The position numbers and the translations under genes were made by a program. Under the pieces are notes generated by a model. The model saw only the letters and a list, made by a program, of their open reading frames with translations. It did no database searches and was not told the DNA's origin. From assembly GCF_934190775.1 (NCBI RefSeq), contig NZ_CAKPTG010000031.1:1-11226 (forward strand): 11,226 bases of DNA, read 5' to 3'. Positions 1 through 6,835 of this stretch are shown piece by piece; the first letter of the stretch is position 1, and every line of letters begins with the position of its first letter. The DNA is from an uncultured Phascolarctobacterium sp. (GTDB taxonomy: Bacteria > Bacillota > Negativicutes > Acidaminococcales > Acidaminococcaceae).

Positions 1-124
1 AGGGTTGTGCATCGCCCCCTTTAGTCGCTTACGCGACAGTTCCCCCGAGGGGGAACCGAGTCTGAAGCTATTAGTCTCGCCTGCCCCTTGGGGAAGGTGC
101 CGAACGTAGTGAGGCGGAAGTGGG
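1..124. repeat. Dispersed palindromic intergenic repeat, copy 1
   Basis: This non-coding stretch consists of nested hairpins. GTCGC (24-28) pairs with GCGAC (33-37) around TTAC. GTTCCCCC (39-46) pairs with GGGGGAAC (49-56). The 3' part, 79-124, is repeated at 7081-7126 with 41 of 46 bases identical, and itself contains CCCC-TT-GGGG. Both copies lie just upstream of a gene start and stop short of its ribosome binding site. The style (paired C and G blocks, a GGTGCCGA core, GAGGCGGAAG) resembles repeats I recall as common between genes in gut Firmicutes. That is memory, not a database result. No ORF is credible here. Confidence 0.7.
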
Positions 125-166
125 AAACGCAAGCTATGTATTTAAAATTTATGAGGGAGAAATATT

Positions 167-1000
167 ATGCCAAAAGATACAGATTTAGAAATTCAGGCGG
201 AAGCTAAGTTTGCCGTGCTGCAGCAGGAGCTGCGGCGTTTGGGCAGCGTGCTGATTGCGTTCAGCGGCGGCGTTGATTCGACGTTTTTGCTGCAGGCAGC
301 GCATTTGACTCTTGGCGATAAGGCGCTTGCGGTGACGGCGCGTTCTGGCGTTGTGCCGCAGCGCGATGTGGCGGAGGCGGAGAAATTTTGTAAAGATCAG
401 GGTATCCGTCATCTGTATTTTGATTTTGATGAGCTGCAGGTGCCGGGGGTTGCTGAAAATCCGCCAGACCGCTGTTATATCTGCAAAAAGACGCTGTTCA
501 GCAATTTCTTACGCATTGCGCAGGAGAACGGTGCTGTGCTTTGCGAGGGTTCGAATATGGACGACCTGGGCGATTACCGCCCTGGTATGAAGGCTTTGGC
601 GGAGCTTGAGGTGCAGAGTCCTTTGCGCGCTGCGCAGCTGACGAAGGCAGAAATTCGCCTGCTGTCGCGCAGGCTGCAGCTGCCTACCTGGGATAAGCCT
701 TCGTTCGCCTGCCTTGCATCGCGCTTTGTTTACGGTGAGCGCATTACGGCACAGAAGCTGGCGGCAGTGGATAAGGCAGAGCAGCTTTTGTGGGAGCTTG
801 GCTTCAAGCAGTTCCGCGTGCGTGTGCATGGAAACCTGGCGCGTATTGAGCTGTTGCCCGAGCAGCTGGAGCAGGCGGTGGCGGAGCCGATGCGCAGTAC
901 GATTTACAAAGGATTGAAGGATGCAGGCTTTGCTTATGTGGCACTTGATTTGCAGGGCTATCGTACAGGAAGCATGAATGAAACTTTAAAGCAGGATTAA
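167..1000 (+). CDS. larE: LarE, ATP-dependent pyridinium-3,5-biscarboxylate mononucleotide sulfurtransferase
   Basis: LarE is a cytoplasmic enzyme of nickel-pincer nucleotide synthesis. It activates the carboxylates of P2CMN with ATP and converts them to thiocarboxylates (P2TMN). The PP-loop SGGVDST lies at residues 33-39, CYIC at 103-106 and EGSNMDD at 127-133. ACLASR is at 181-186, with Cys182 at the place of the sacrificial sulfur-donating cysteine (Cys176 in the Lactiplantibacillus plantarum enzyme). The family tail GYRTGSMNE is at 264-272. The length of 277 residues is normal. Some LarE proteins use an Fe-S cluster instead of a sacrificial cysteine. I see one cysteine in the ACLASR motif and cannot settle the mechanism from sequence alone. 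The start at 167 has a GAGGGAG-type ribosome binding site 7 nt upstream. larC follows 68 nt later, which supports the assignment. No promoter was clear. Confidence 0.93.
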   Translation: MPKDTDLEIQAEAKFAVLQQELRRLGSVLIAFSGGVDSTFLLQAAHLTLGDKALAVTARSGVVPQRDVAEAEKFCKDQGIRHLYFDFDELQVPGVAENPPDRCYICKKTLFSNFLRIAQENGAVLCEGSNMDDLGDYRPGMKALAELEVQSPLRAAQLTKAEIRLLSRRLQLPTWDKPSFACLASRFVYGERITAQKLAAVDKAEQLLWELGFKQFRVRVHGNLARIELLPEQLEQAVAEPMRSTIYKGLKDAGFAYVALDLQGYRTGSMNETLKQD

Positions 1001-1027
1001 TTTATACTTACAGCGAATTTTAGCATT

Positions 1028-1050
1028 AGCCTGCTACAAGTATGCAGGCT
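1028..1050 (+). promoter_or_regulatory. Hairpin in the larE-larC gap
   Basis: AGCCTGC (1028-1034) and GCAGGCT (1044-1050) form a perfect 7-bp stem with a 9-nt loop. It ends 6 nt before the larC AGGAGG. The following TTGGTT is too poor in T for a good intrinsic terminator. It may tune read-through or translation of larC, or do nothing. The in-frame ATG at 1042 lies inside the stem-loop and has no ribosome binding site, which argues against it as the larC start. Confidence 0.4.
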
Positions 1051-1068
1051 TTGGTTAGGAGGAAGATT

Positions 1069-2013
1069 ATGAAAAGCTTATATTTGGAATGTAATGCCGG
1101 TATCAGCGGCGATATGCTGGTAGCAGCACTTTTAGATTTGGGTGCAGATAAGGAGGCGCTTGCTAAAGCTCTGCAGAGTATTCCTGCGAAGGGCTTTGAA
1201 TATAAAATCAGCAGAGTATCGAAGGCTGGCGTAGATTGCTGCGACTTTGATGTTATCCTTGATGAGGAGCACGCAAACCATGACCACGATATGGCCTTTT
1301 TGCATGGCAATAGCGATGCTGTAGTGCATAGCCACGAGCATGAGCATCATCATGACCATGAACACGAGCATTGTCACGAGCACGAACATCATCATGACCA
1401 TGAACATGAGCACGAGCATTGTCATGAGCATGAACATGACCACAGTCATGTACCGCACGAGCATCATCATCACCATGAGCACCGCGGTCTGCAGGAGGTT
1501 ATTACGATTATCGATGCTACCGATATGAGTGCTGCTGCTAAGGCGCTGGCACTGAAAATCTTTGATATTATTGCCGATGCAGAAGCAAAAGCGCATGCTG
1601 TGGAGAAGAATGCGGTACATTTCCACGAGGTTGGCGCTATTGATTCTATCGTGGATATTGTGGCGATCTCTGTGTGTGCTGACAGCCTGGGCGTTGAAAA
1701 TGTCATCGTGCCGGAGCTGTGCGAAGGTCGCGGCACCGTCCGCTGCCAGCATGGCGTACTGCCGGTGCCTGTTCCGGCGACGGCGAATATTATGCAGCGC
1801 TTTGGCTTTAATGTACGCTTACTGCCGGTGCAGGGCGAGTTTGTTACTCCGACAGGTGCTGCTGCCGCTGCTGCGCTGATGACTACGGACAAGCTGCCGC
1901 AGAGCTTTAAGATTCTGGGCATTGGCCTGGGCGCAGGCAAGCGTCAGTATGAGCGCCCCAGCATTTTGCGTGCGCTGCTGATTGAGGATAACGCGCAAAA
2001 AAAAACTCTGTAA
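1069..2013 (+). CDS. larC: LarC N-terminal part (LarC1), nickel-insertion enzyme with His-rich insert
   Basis: LarC is the CTP-dependent cyclometallase that inserts nickel into P2TMN, the last step of NPN cofactor synthesis. This reading frame gives 314 residues. It opens with the family signature NAGISGDM (9-16), followed by LVAALLDLGAD. It continues past the His-rich insert with HFHEVGAIDSIVDIV and GVLPVPVPAT, and ends with the TPTGAAAAAAL region. Residues 68-138 contain 34 histidines in H-E-H, H-D-H and HHH runs. I chose the ATG at 1069 because AGGAGG (1057-1062) sits 6 nt upstream; the in-frame ATG at 1042 has no such site. The frame stops at 2011-2013, right after a run of nine A. The rest of the LarC fold continues in the -1 frame (2004-2465), so this is either the short product LarC1 or the first part of a frameshifted LarC. 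In L. plantarum the two parts are joined by programmed frameshifting. Confidence 0.92.
   Translation: MKSLYLECNAGISGDMLVAALLDLGADKEALAKALQSIPAKGFEYKISRVSKAGVDCCDFDVILDEEHANHDHDMAFLHGNSDAVVHSHEHEHHHDHEHEHCHEHEHHHDHEHEHEHCHEHEHDHSHVPHEHHHHHEHRGLQEVITIIDATDMSAAAKALALKIFDIIADAEAKAHAVEKNAVHFHEVGAIDSIVDIVAISVCADSLGVENVIVPELCEGRGTVRCQHGVLPVPVPATANIMQRFGFNVRLLPVQGEFVTPTGAAAAAALMTTDKLPQSFKILGIGLGAGKRQYERPSILRALLIEDNAQKKTL
1270..1482 (+). repeat. His-rich coding repeat in larC
   Basis: This segment encodes residues 68-138 of LarC, of which 34 are His, alternating mainly with Glu and Asp. At DNA level two near-identical units follow each other directly: 1345-1386 (42 nt) and 1387-1434 (48 nt). The second is longer by one CACGAG (Glu-His) unit. 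Both begin CATCATCATGACCATGAA. Histidine-rich stretches occur in nickel metallochaperones and in LarC proteins, so nickel binding or storage is the likely role. The tandem units should make the length variable between strains. Confidence 0.85.
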
Positions 2014-2042
2014 ATAATGGCCTGCAGACTGACTGCGTCTGC
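1984..2042 (+). promoter_or_regulatory. Programmed -1 ribosomal frameshift site of larC
   Basis: The LarC1 codons end CAA AAA AAA ACT CTG TAA. The nine A (1997-2005) contain the slippery heptamer A_AAA_AAA at 1998-2004. Slipping back one base yields AAA AAA AAC and enters the frame that encodes the rest of LarC. That frame is blocked upstream by TAA at 1989-1991, and the zero frame is blocked by TAA at 2011-2013, so the shift must occur in this short window. GAGG (1984-1987) lies 10 nt upstream, a spacing like that of the Shine-Dalgarno stimulator of dnaX. A 6-bp hairpin follows (GCAGAC 2024-2029 with GTCTGC 2037-2042), farther away than usual. RNA polymerase slippage on the A run is an alternative route to the same fusion. 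Confidence 0.85.
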
Positions 2043-2465
2043 CAGCTGGAAACTGATATTGATGACTGCAGCGGCGAGCTTTTGGGCTATACGCTGGAGC
2101 GCCTGCTGGCGGCAGGTGCACTGGACGCGCATTATCAGCCGGTGTTTATGAAGAAGAGCCGCCCGGCGTGGGAGCTTACTGTTATCTGCCGCGAGGAGGA
2201 CAGAGAGAAGCTGGAGCAGGTGATTTTTGCGGAAACGACAACCATCGGCATTCGTCATACACGTTTGGAACGCACGGTGCTGCCGCGTAAGCGGGACGTG
2301 CTGCATACTGCTTACGGTGATGTGGTGGTGAAGCGCTGCCAGCTGCAGGACGGCGAACGCTGTTATGTGGAATATGACAGCGCAGTAAAACTGGCGCAGG
2401 AGCAGGGAGTGCCGCTGCAGGATATCTATCTGGCTACACAGCTGGCGCAAAAAAACATAAATTAG
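2004..2465 (+). CDS. larC: LarC C-terminal part (LarC2), expressed by -1 frameshift
   Basis: Read in the -1 frame from the slippery site, this adds 153 residues to the 312 read before the shift, for a LarC of about 465 residues. It starts as a short linker and then shows the conserved C-terminal LarC pattern: CQLETDIDD, GELLGYTLERLLAAGALD, QPVFMKKSRP, a hydrophobic strand, and RHTRLERTVLPR. In L. plantarum LarC this domain carries the CTP-dependent nickel-insertion function together with the N-terminal part. No credible independent start exists. The first in-frame alternative, TTG at 2082, falls inside the conserved block after CQLETDIDD and has no clear ribosome binding site. The ATG at 2148 is later still. 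An ordinary inactivating frameshift is possible, but the conserved protein on both sides and the slippery A run argue against it. Confidence 0.88.
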   Translation, partial: NSVNNGLQTDCVCQLETDIDDCSGELLGYTLERLLAAGALDAHYQPVFMKKSRPAWELTVICREEDREKLEQVIFAETTTIGIRHTRLERTVLPRKRDVLHTAYGDVVVKRCQLQDGERCYVEYDSAVKLAQEQGVPLQDIYLATQLAQKNIN

Positions 2466-2485
2466 CCACAAAAGTGTGGTATAAT
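2466..2485 (+). promoter_or_regulatory. Extended -10 promoter with overlapping inverted repeat
   Basis: TATAAT at 2480-2485 is preceded by TGG (2477-2479), giving an extended -10 element with no good -35 box. CCACA (2466-2470) and TGTGG (2475-2479) form an inverted repeat around AAAG that runs straight into the -10 hexamer. This could be an operator, a weak terminator for larC, or both. Transcription would start near 2492, leaving a leader of about 26 nt before the ATG at 2518. Confidence 0.65.
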
Positions 2486-2517
2486 ATCTCCATAATACGT
2501 CAGAGAATGGAGAAAAA

Positions 2518-4062
2518 ATGACTAATGTTTTCGATTTAATAGAAGAATTTTATACACAGGATGAAGAATGGAATTCGGTACTGCAGCAAGCCTGTGCTGA
2601 AGATTTCCTGCGCTATAAAACATGGCAGGGAGCCAAGGACGGCGAGCTGGTCAAGATTTGGGATTATATTACGATTCTTTGTATTTACCTTGGTAATTCC
2701 GAGAATTTTCTCGGTGATATGTCGCGTGAGGATTTTATTGACTGCGTAGGCTGGTGCTGCCGCAATGTTTCCGGTTTCCCGGCAACTGAGAGCAACATCG
2801 CACATTTCCTGGATGTTATGCAGGAGTTTTATACATATATGAAAAAGAAACGCATTATTACCCGTGATAATGCGCCTGCCGAAGCCAAAGCCAAGCTGCT
2901 GGTTGACGGAAAACTGCAGATTGTCGGCAAGGACGGCAGCTTTTTGCCGGAACATGACCGCTACAATCTGTATTCTACGCCGGATTTGCCGACGAAGGTG
3001 TATCTGAATATCGGCGAGAGAATGCAGAATCTGTTGGATGATGTGCAAAGCTACTATACGTCGAAGCAATTTCGCCGCGATTTGGAGCGGGCAGATTTCC
3101 TTTTCGGCGGTATTTTTCAGAACGGTACTGTTCAGGAAAAGCCGGGCACGGAGGAATATTCACAGACCTTCTGGGATTATTTTCTTTTTGACTATCGCTT
3201 GCTTGAAGATGACAAAACGCCGCTGCAGCATTACCGTGATGTAATCTGCCGTGAAGCTTCCGATATGGATACCTCCGTTGATATTTTGAATGAGCTGATT
3301 AAGGCAAAGCTGGTTCTCTTTGATGTGCAAAGACGCACGGAGGAGGGAATGTATGTCTGCAGAAATATTTTCACCAATGAAAAATATACGCTGATGCTGC
3401 CGGTAGATGATAATATTGACACAGAAGGCTATATTTTCATGGGCCATATTTTTTATGAAAATACCATGGTGATGAACTTCCTGCGCGGACTGGTGATGTC
3501 GCAAACCTCGCGTAAGCGCTTTTTTGAGGTTGTCAGTGCGGCGAAGGACTGGTTTGCTGTGCGCCAAAGCGGCGAAATGAGCTGGGAGGAGTTCATCAAC
3601 CGTAATCCGATGTTCGTGCGTCATGTTTCTGTTTTGTATGCCGTTTATGTGCGTATGGAGGGCTTTAATTTCAGCACGCAGATCAGCGATTATCAGCCGG
3701 CGGCGCTGCTTGTGGACAAGACCTCGGCTATGTTGGAATCTCTTAGAGGAACAGGCCTTTTTTCTGCCTATGATATACAGCTGATGCGTACCATGTGGAG
3801 CGATTTTATGCTTCGTGGTAATGCTTTGCCGGATAATGCGGATGCTGATTTTGAGCATTGGACAGCAGCGGTTATGTACTGCTTTGTAAAGCTAAATGAT
3901 GTTTATACCTTTACGGAAAAGCAGGTTTTTGCTATGTGCCGTGCTACCGACCATGCAAAGCTGAAGCAGATGATAGATATGATAAATGAAACCTTGCAGC
4001 TGGAGGCGCACGACCCGCGTTACGTTAACGAAGAGGGTTTGCTGCTGATGCTGCTGCAGTGA
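2518..4062 (+). CDS. Conserved hypothetical protein, 514 residues
   Basis: I do not recognise this protein with confidence. It is acidic, rich in aromatic residues, and has no signal peptide or membrane segment, so it should be cytoplasmic. Residues 1-110 look helical. A 218-228 segment, FWDYFLFDYRL, followed shortly by TPLQHYRD, faintly resembles a motif I associate with bacterial proteins that carry SEC-C zinc motifs. No SEC-C cysteine cluster is present here. The C-terminal half (about 340-514) also looks all-helical. The cysteines are scattered and do not form a metal site. The start has GGAG 5 nt upstream, and a strong promoter precedes it. The zinc-ribbon membrane protein begins 16 nt downstream, so the two are probably co-transcribed and may act together. 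Codon use matches the lar genes more than pnp or tkt. Confidence 0.85.
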   Translation: MTNVFDLIEEFYTQDEEWNSVLQQACAEDFLRYKTWQGAKDGELVKIWDYITILCIYLGNSENFLGDMSREDFIDCVGWCCRNVSGFPATESNIAHFLDVMQEFYTYMKKKRIITRDNAPAEAKAKLLVDGKLQIVGKDGSFLPEHDRYNLYSTPDLPTKVYLNIGERMQNLLDDVQSYYTSKQFRRDLERADFLFGGIFQNGTVQEKPGTEEYSQTFWDYFLFDYRLLEDDKTPLQHYRDVICREASDMDTSVDILNELIKAKLVLFDVQRRTEEGMYVCRNIFTNEKYTLMLPVDDNIDTEGYIFMGHIFYENTMVMNFLRGLVMSQTSRKRFFEVVSAAKDWFAVRQSGEMSWEEFINRNPMFVRHVSVLYAVYVRMEGFNFSTQISDYQPAALLVDKTSAMLESLRGTGLFSAYDIQLMRTMWSDFMLRGNALPDNADADFEHWTAAVMYCFVKLNDVYTFTEKQVFAMCRATDHAKLKQMIDMINETLQLEAHDPRYVNEEGLLLMLLQ

Positions 4063-4078
4063 GAGGAGGCACCAGAAT

Positions 4079-4486
4079 ATGAAGTGTGATTTTTGCGGCC
4101 ACGAGGTTGCTCCCGGTACAGTTGAATGTCCGTACTGCCATTATCAGTTCAAGATAGATGCGCAGGTGCTCAGTCCGGAGGAACGCGATACCTTTGAGGG
4201 CGTGACGATAGACGAGAGCGCAGGCACAGAGGAAAATAAAAGTGCTCGGGAAGGTGCCGTGTATGACAGCGGTGCTGATGCCTATGATTCTTATAGCGAA
4301 AGACAGCAACAAGTGCCGCCGAATATCAAGGTGCATACCTTTGGCTGTGGCAGCGGCATTCTGATTACCTTCCTGATTTTATGCGGTATTGTAGCAGTTA
4401 TCTTCTTCCTGCTGCCGACGTTTATTGTTTTTGCTGCAGTGGGCGCGATTATTTTGTTTATTATGCGCCTTTTTATGGGCATCTGA
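4079..4486 (+). CDS. Zinc-ribbon membrane protein
   Basis: This 135-residue protein begins with a zinc ribbon: Cys3-X2-Cys6 and Cys17-X2-Cys20. An acidic, low-complexity linker follows (about 30-80). The C-terminus is strongly hydrophobic (about 92-130) and is long enough for two membrane passes, with a break near Pro113 and Arg130 at the end. The layout (zinc ribbon, disordered linker, membrane anchor) is widespread in Firmicutes, usually without a known function. No enzyme motif is visible. AGGAGG (4064-4069) lies 9 nt before the ATG. The gene follows the 514-residue ORF by 16 nt and is closed by a terminator, so the two form a bicistronic unit. The zinc ribbon may bind nucleic acid or a protein partner at the membrane; that is a guess. 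Confidence 0.85.
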   Translation: MKCDFCGHEVAPGTVECPYCHYQFKIDAQVLSPEERDTFEGVTIDESAGTEENKSAREGAVYDSGADAYDSYSERQQQVPPNIKVHTFGCGSGILITFLILCGIVAVIFFLLPTFIVFAAVGAIILFIMRLFMGI

Positions 4487-4508
4487 TTATTAAAAATATG
4501 TGTTGCTG

Positions 4509-4551
4509 ACGGTTGGCCGCGCTGCTTTTGGCGGCGCAGGCGGCCGTTTTT
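4509..4551 (+). terminator. Intrinsic terminator of the 2518-4486 unit
   Basis: The arm at 4509-4525 pairs with 4531-4547 around the loop TTTTG. The stem is GC-rich, with about 15 paired positions (three of them G-T) and two mismatches, and is followed by TTTTT (4547-4551). It ends transcription ahead of pnp. Confidence 0.85.
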
Positions 4552-4616
4552 GCTTGCTGAAGAAAATTTTTCAAAAAAATTTTAAAAAGCCGTAAAAATA
4601 TAGAGGATTTTTCTGA

Positions 4617-4646
4617 TTGACGGCGAATAATATGCAGGTACACAAT
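4617..4646 (+). promoter_or_regulatory. Tentative pnp promoter
   Basis: TTGACG (4617-4622) matches five of six -35 bases. CACAAT (4641-4646) matches four of six -10 bases at 18-bp spacing. Transcription would start close to the ribosome binding site, leaving a short leader. The -10 is weak, so the real promoter may be elsewhere in the AT-rich 4555-4673 gap. A promoter is needed in this gap because a terminator lies just upstream. Confidence 0.35.
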
Positions 4647-4673
4647 GTGTGAAAAGAATAGGAGGCATAAGAT

Positions 4674-6761
4674 ATGCATAGTTACAGCATGGATCTTGGT
4701 GGCAGAACACTTACTATTGAAGCCGGCAAGATTGCAAAACAAGCTAATGGCGCTGTATTAGTTCGTTATGGCGATACCGCCGTAGTAGTTGCCGTTACCG
4801 GCACCAAAACCCCGCGTGAGGGTGTAGACTTCTTCCCTTTGACTGTTGATTTTGAAGAAAAAATGTACGCCGTAGGTAAAATCCCCGGTGGCTTTATTAA
4901 ACGCGAAGGCCGTCCGTCTGAGCAGGCTATCCTGACCAGCCGTCTGATCGACCGCCCGATTCGCCCGATGTTCCCGGAAGGCTACCACAACGATGTACAA
5001 ATCGTTGCTACCGCTGTTTCCGTTGATCCCGACAATGCTCCGGATATGCCCGCTATGATTGGTGCATCCTGCGCACTGTCTATTTCCGATATTCCGTTTG
5101 AAGGTCCTATCGCTGGTGTGCGCGTAGGCCTGATTGATGGTGAATTCATCATCAACCCGACTGTTGAACAGGCTAAGATCAGCCAACTGAACCTGGCTGT
5201 TGCCGGCACCAAAGACGCTATCCTGATGGTAGAAGCAGGTGCTAACGAAGTTTCCGAAGAAACCATGCTGGACGCTATCTGGTTCGGTCATGGCGTAATC
5301 AAACAACTCGTTGAGTTCCAGGAGAAAATCGTTGCTGAAATCGGCAAAGAGAAAATGGAAGTTCCGTTCTACGCTCCGCCTGCAGAAATGGTTGCGGAAA
5401 TCGAAGAATATGGTGCTCAAAAACTCAAAGATGCTCTGATGGATGCCAACAAGCTGGAGCGCGAAGAAAACGTTGCTAAGGTTAAAGCTGAAATCGCTGA
5501 AGTATTCCTGGAGAAATATCCTGATAATGCGAAAGACGTTGCTTACATCACCCAAAAGCTGGTTAAGAAAATCGTTCGTCGCACTATCTCTGTAGATAAG
5601 ATTCGTCCTGACGGCCGTCAATTGGACGAAGTACGTCCGGTAAGCTGCGAGGTTGGCCTGCTGGCTCGTCCGCATGGCAGCTCTCTGTTCACCCGTGGTC
5701 AGACTCAGATTCTGAACGTTCTGGCTCTGGCTCCGCTGCGTGAAGCACAAATTCTTGATGGTCTCGGCGCTGAGGAAACCAAGCGTTATATCCATCACTA
5801 CAACTTCCCGCCGTACAGCGTAGGCGAAACCAAACCTCTGCGTAGCCCCGGCCGCCGCGAAATCGGTCATGGCGCTCTGGCTGAGCGTGCTCTGCGTCCG
5901 GTTATTCCTTCCGAAGAGGATTTCCCGTATGCAATCCGTCTGGTATCCGAGGTTCTGGAATCCAACGGTTCTTCCTCCATGGGCTCTGTTTGCGCAAGCA
6001 CCCTGTCCCTGATGGATGCAGGCGTTCCTATTAAGGCTCCTGTTGCCGGCGTTGCTATGGGCCTTGTTAAAGATGGCGAATACTTCACTATTCTGACTGA
6101 TATCCAAGGTCTGGAGGATGCTCTGGGCGATATGGACTTCAAGGTTGCAGGTACCGAAAAAGGTATTACTGCTATCCAAATGGATATTAAGATTGATGGT
6201 ATCAACAAGGATATCTTCACCCAGGCTTTGGCACAGGCTAAACGCGGCCGTGAGTTCATCATGGGCAAAATGATGGAATGCATCAGCGAACCGCGCAAAG
6301 AGCTGTCCAAATATGCTCCGAAGATCACTACTATCCATGTAGATCCTGATAAGATTGCTAAGGTTATCGGACCTGGCGGCAAGATGATCAAGAAGATTGT
6401 TGACGAAACCGGCGCTAAGATTGATATCGATGATACCGGTCGCGTATTTATCGCTGCTGTTAACACCGAGGCTGCTAATAAGGCTATCGAGATGATCGAG
6501 GGCATTACTGCTGAGGCTGAGGTTGGCAAGGTTTATACCGGTAAGGTTACCCGTCTGATGAACTTTGGTGCTTTCGTTGAGATTCTGCCTGGCAAGGAAG
6601 GTCTGGTACATATTTCCCAACTGTCTACCGAGCATGTAGATAAAGTTGAGGATGTTGTAAGTGTTGGCGATGAAATTGTTGTTAAGGTTACGGAAATTGA
6701 CAACAAGGGCCGCATTAACCTGTCCCGCAAGGCTGTTCTGATGAAGAGCGTGCAAAAATAA
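4674..6761 (+). CDS. pnp: Polynucleotide phosphorylase (PNPase)
   Basis: PNPase is a cytoplasmic trimeric 3'-5' exoribonuclease. It degrades RNA with phosphate to give nucleoside diphosphates, and can run in reverse to add tails. The 695 residues follow the family order. The first RNase PH-like domain (about 3-230) contains GKIPGGFIKREGRP at 68-81. An alpha-helical linker runs from about 240 to 305. The second, catalytic RNase PH domain (about 310-545) contains EDALGDMDFKVAG; Asp482 and Asp488 match the metal-binding aspartates known from E. coli. A KH domain (about 551-610) has GPGGK at 566-570. An S1 domain (about 616-686) has GAFVEILPGKEGLVHIS. AGGAGG (4660-4665) lies 8 nt before the ATG. 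The usual upstream neighbour rpsO is absent. Codon use is strongly biased, as expected for high expression. The gene is flanked by terminators on both sides, so it is probably transcribed alone. Confidence 0.98.
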   Translation: MHSYSMDLGGRTLTIEAGKIAKQANGAVLVRYGDTAVVVAVTGTKTPREGVDFFPLTVDFEEKMYAVGKIPGGFIKREGRPSEQAILTSRLIDRPIRPMFPEGYHNDVQIVATAVSVDPDNAPDMPAMIGASCALSISDIPFEGPIAGVRVGLIDGEFIINPTVEQAKISQLNLAVAGTKDAILMVEAGANEVSEETMLDAIWFGHGVIKQLVEFQEKIVAEIGKEKMEVPFYAPPAEMVAEIEEYGAQKLKDALMDANKLEREENVAKVKAEIAEVFLEKYPDNAKDVAYITQKLVKKIVRRTISVDKIRPDGRQLDEVRPVSCEVGLLARPHGSSLFTRGQTQILNVLALAPLREAQILDGLGAEETKRYIHHYNFPPYSVGETKPLRSPGRREIGHGALAERALRPVIPSEEDFPYAIRLVSEVLESNGSSSMGSVCASTLSLMDAGVPIKAPVAGVAMGLVKDGEYFTILTDIQGLEDALGDMDFKVAGTEKGITAIQMDIKIDGINKDIFTQALAQAKRGREFIMGKMMECISEPRKELSKYAPKITTIHVDPDKIAKVIGPGGKMIKKIVDETGAKIDIDDTGRVFIAAVNTEAANKAIEMIEGITAEAEVGKVYTGKVTRLMNFGAFVEILPGKEGLVHISQLSTEHVDKVEDVVSVGDEIVVKVTEIDNKGRINLSRKAVLMKSVQK

Positions 6762-6776
6762 TTTGTGAATTTAAAA

Positions 6777-6806
6777 GAGCTGTCGCTTTTGTGACAGCTC
6801 TTTTTT
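6777..6806 (+). terminator. Intrinsic terminator of pnp
   Basis: GAGCTGTC (6777-6784) and GACAGCTC (6793-6800) form a perfect 8-bp stem around GCTTTTGT. AAAA precedes the stem and TTTTTT (6801-6806) follows. It begins 15 nt after the pnp stop codon. Confidence 0.95.
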
Positions 6807-6835
6807 GTAAATTGGAATGTGTGGTTATATGTATC

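Noticed and set aside
1340..1482. Regular repeats that might suggest a CRISPR array
   Set aside because: The units are adjacent, in frame and coding (His-Glu/Asp), with no spacers. They are the LarC metal-binding tract.
1132..1752. Met/Val-rich minus-strand frame opposite larC
   Set aside because: It is the complement of the His-rich repeat, which gives artificial Met and Val runs. It has no ribosome binding site.
2082..2465. LarC2 as an independent gene with a TTG start
   Set aside because: Conserved LarC sequence (CQLETDIDD) precedes this codon in the same frame, and no clear ribosome binding site is present.
4758..6755. 665-residue open frame antisense to pnp
   Set aside because: It mirrors strong codon bias in pnp and has no family features of its own. 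The same applies to the long frames opposite larC, the 514-residue gene and tkt.
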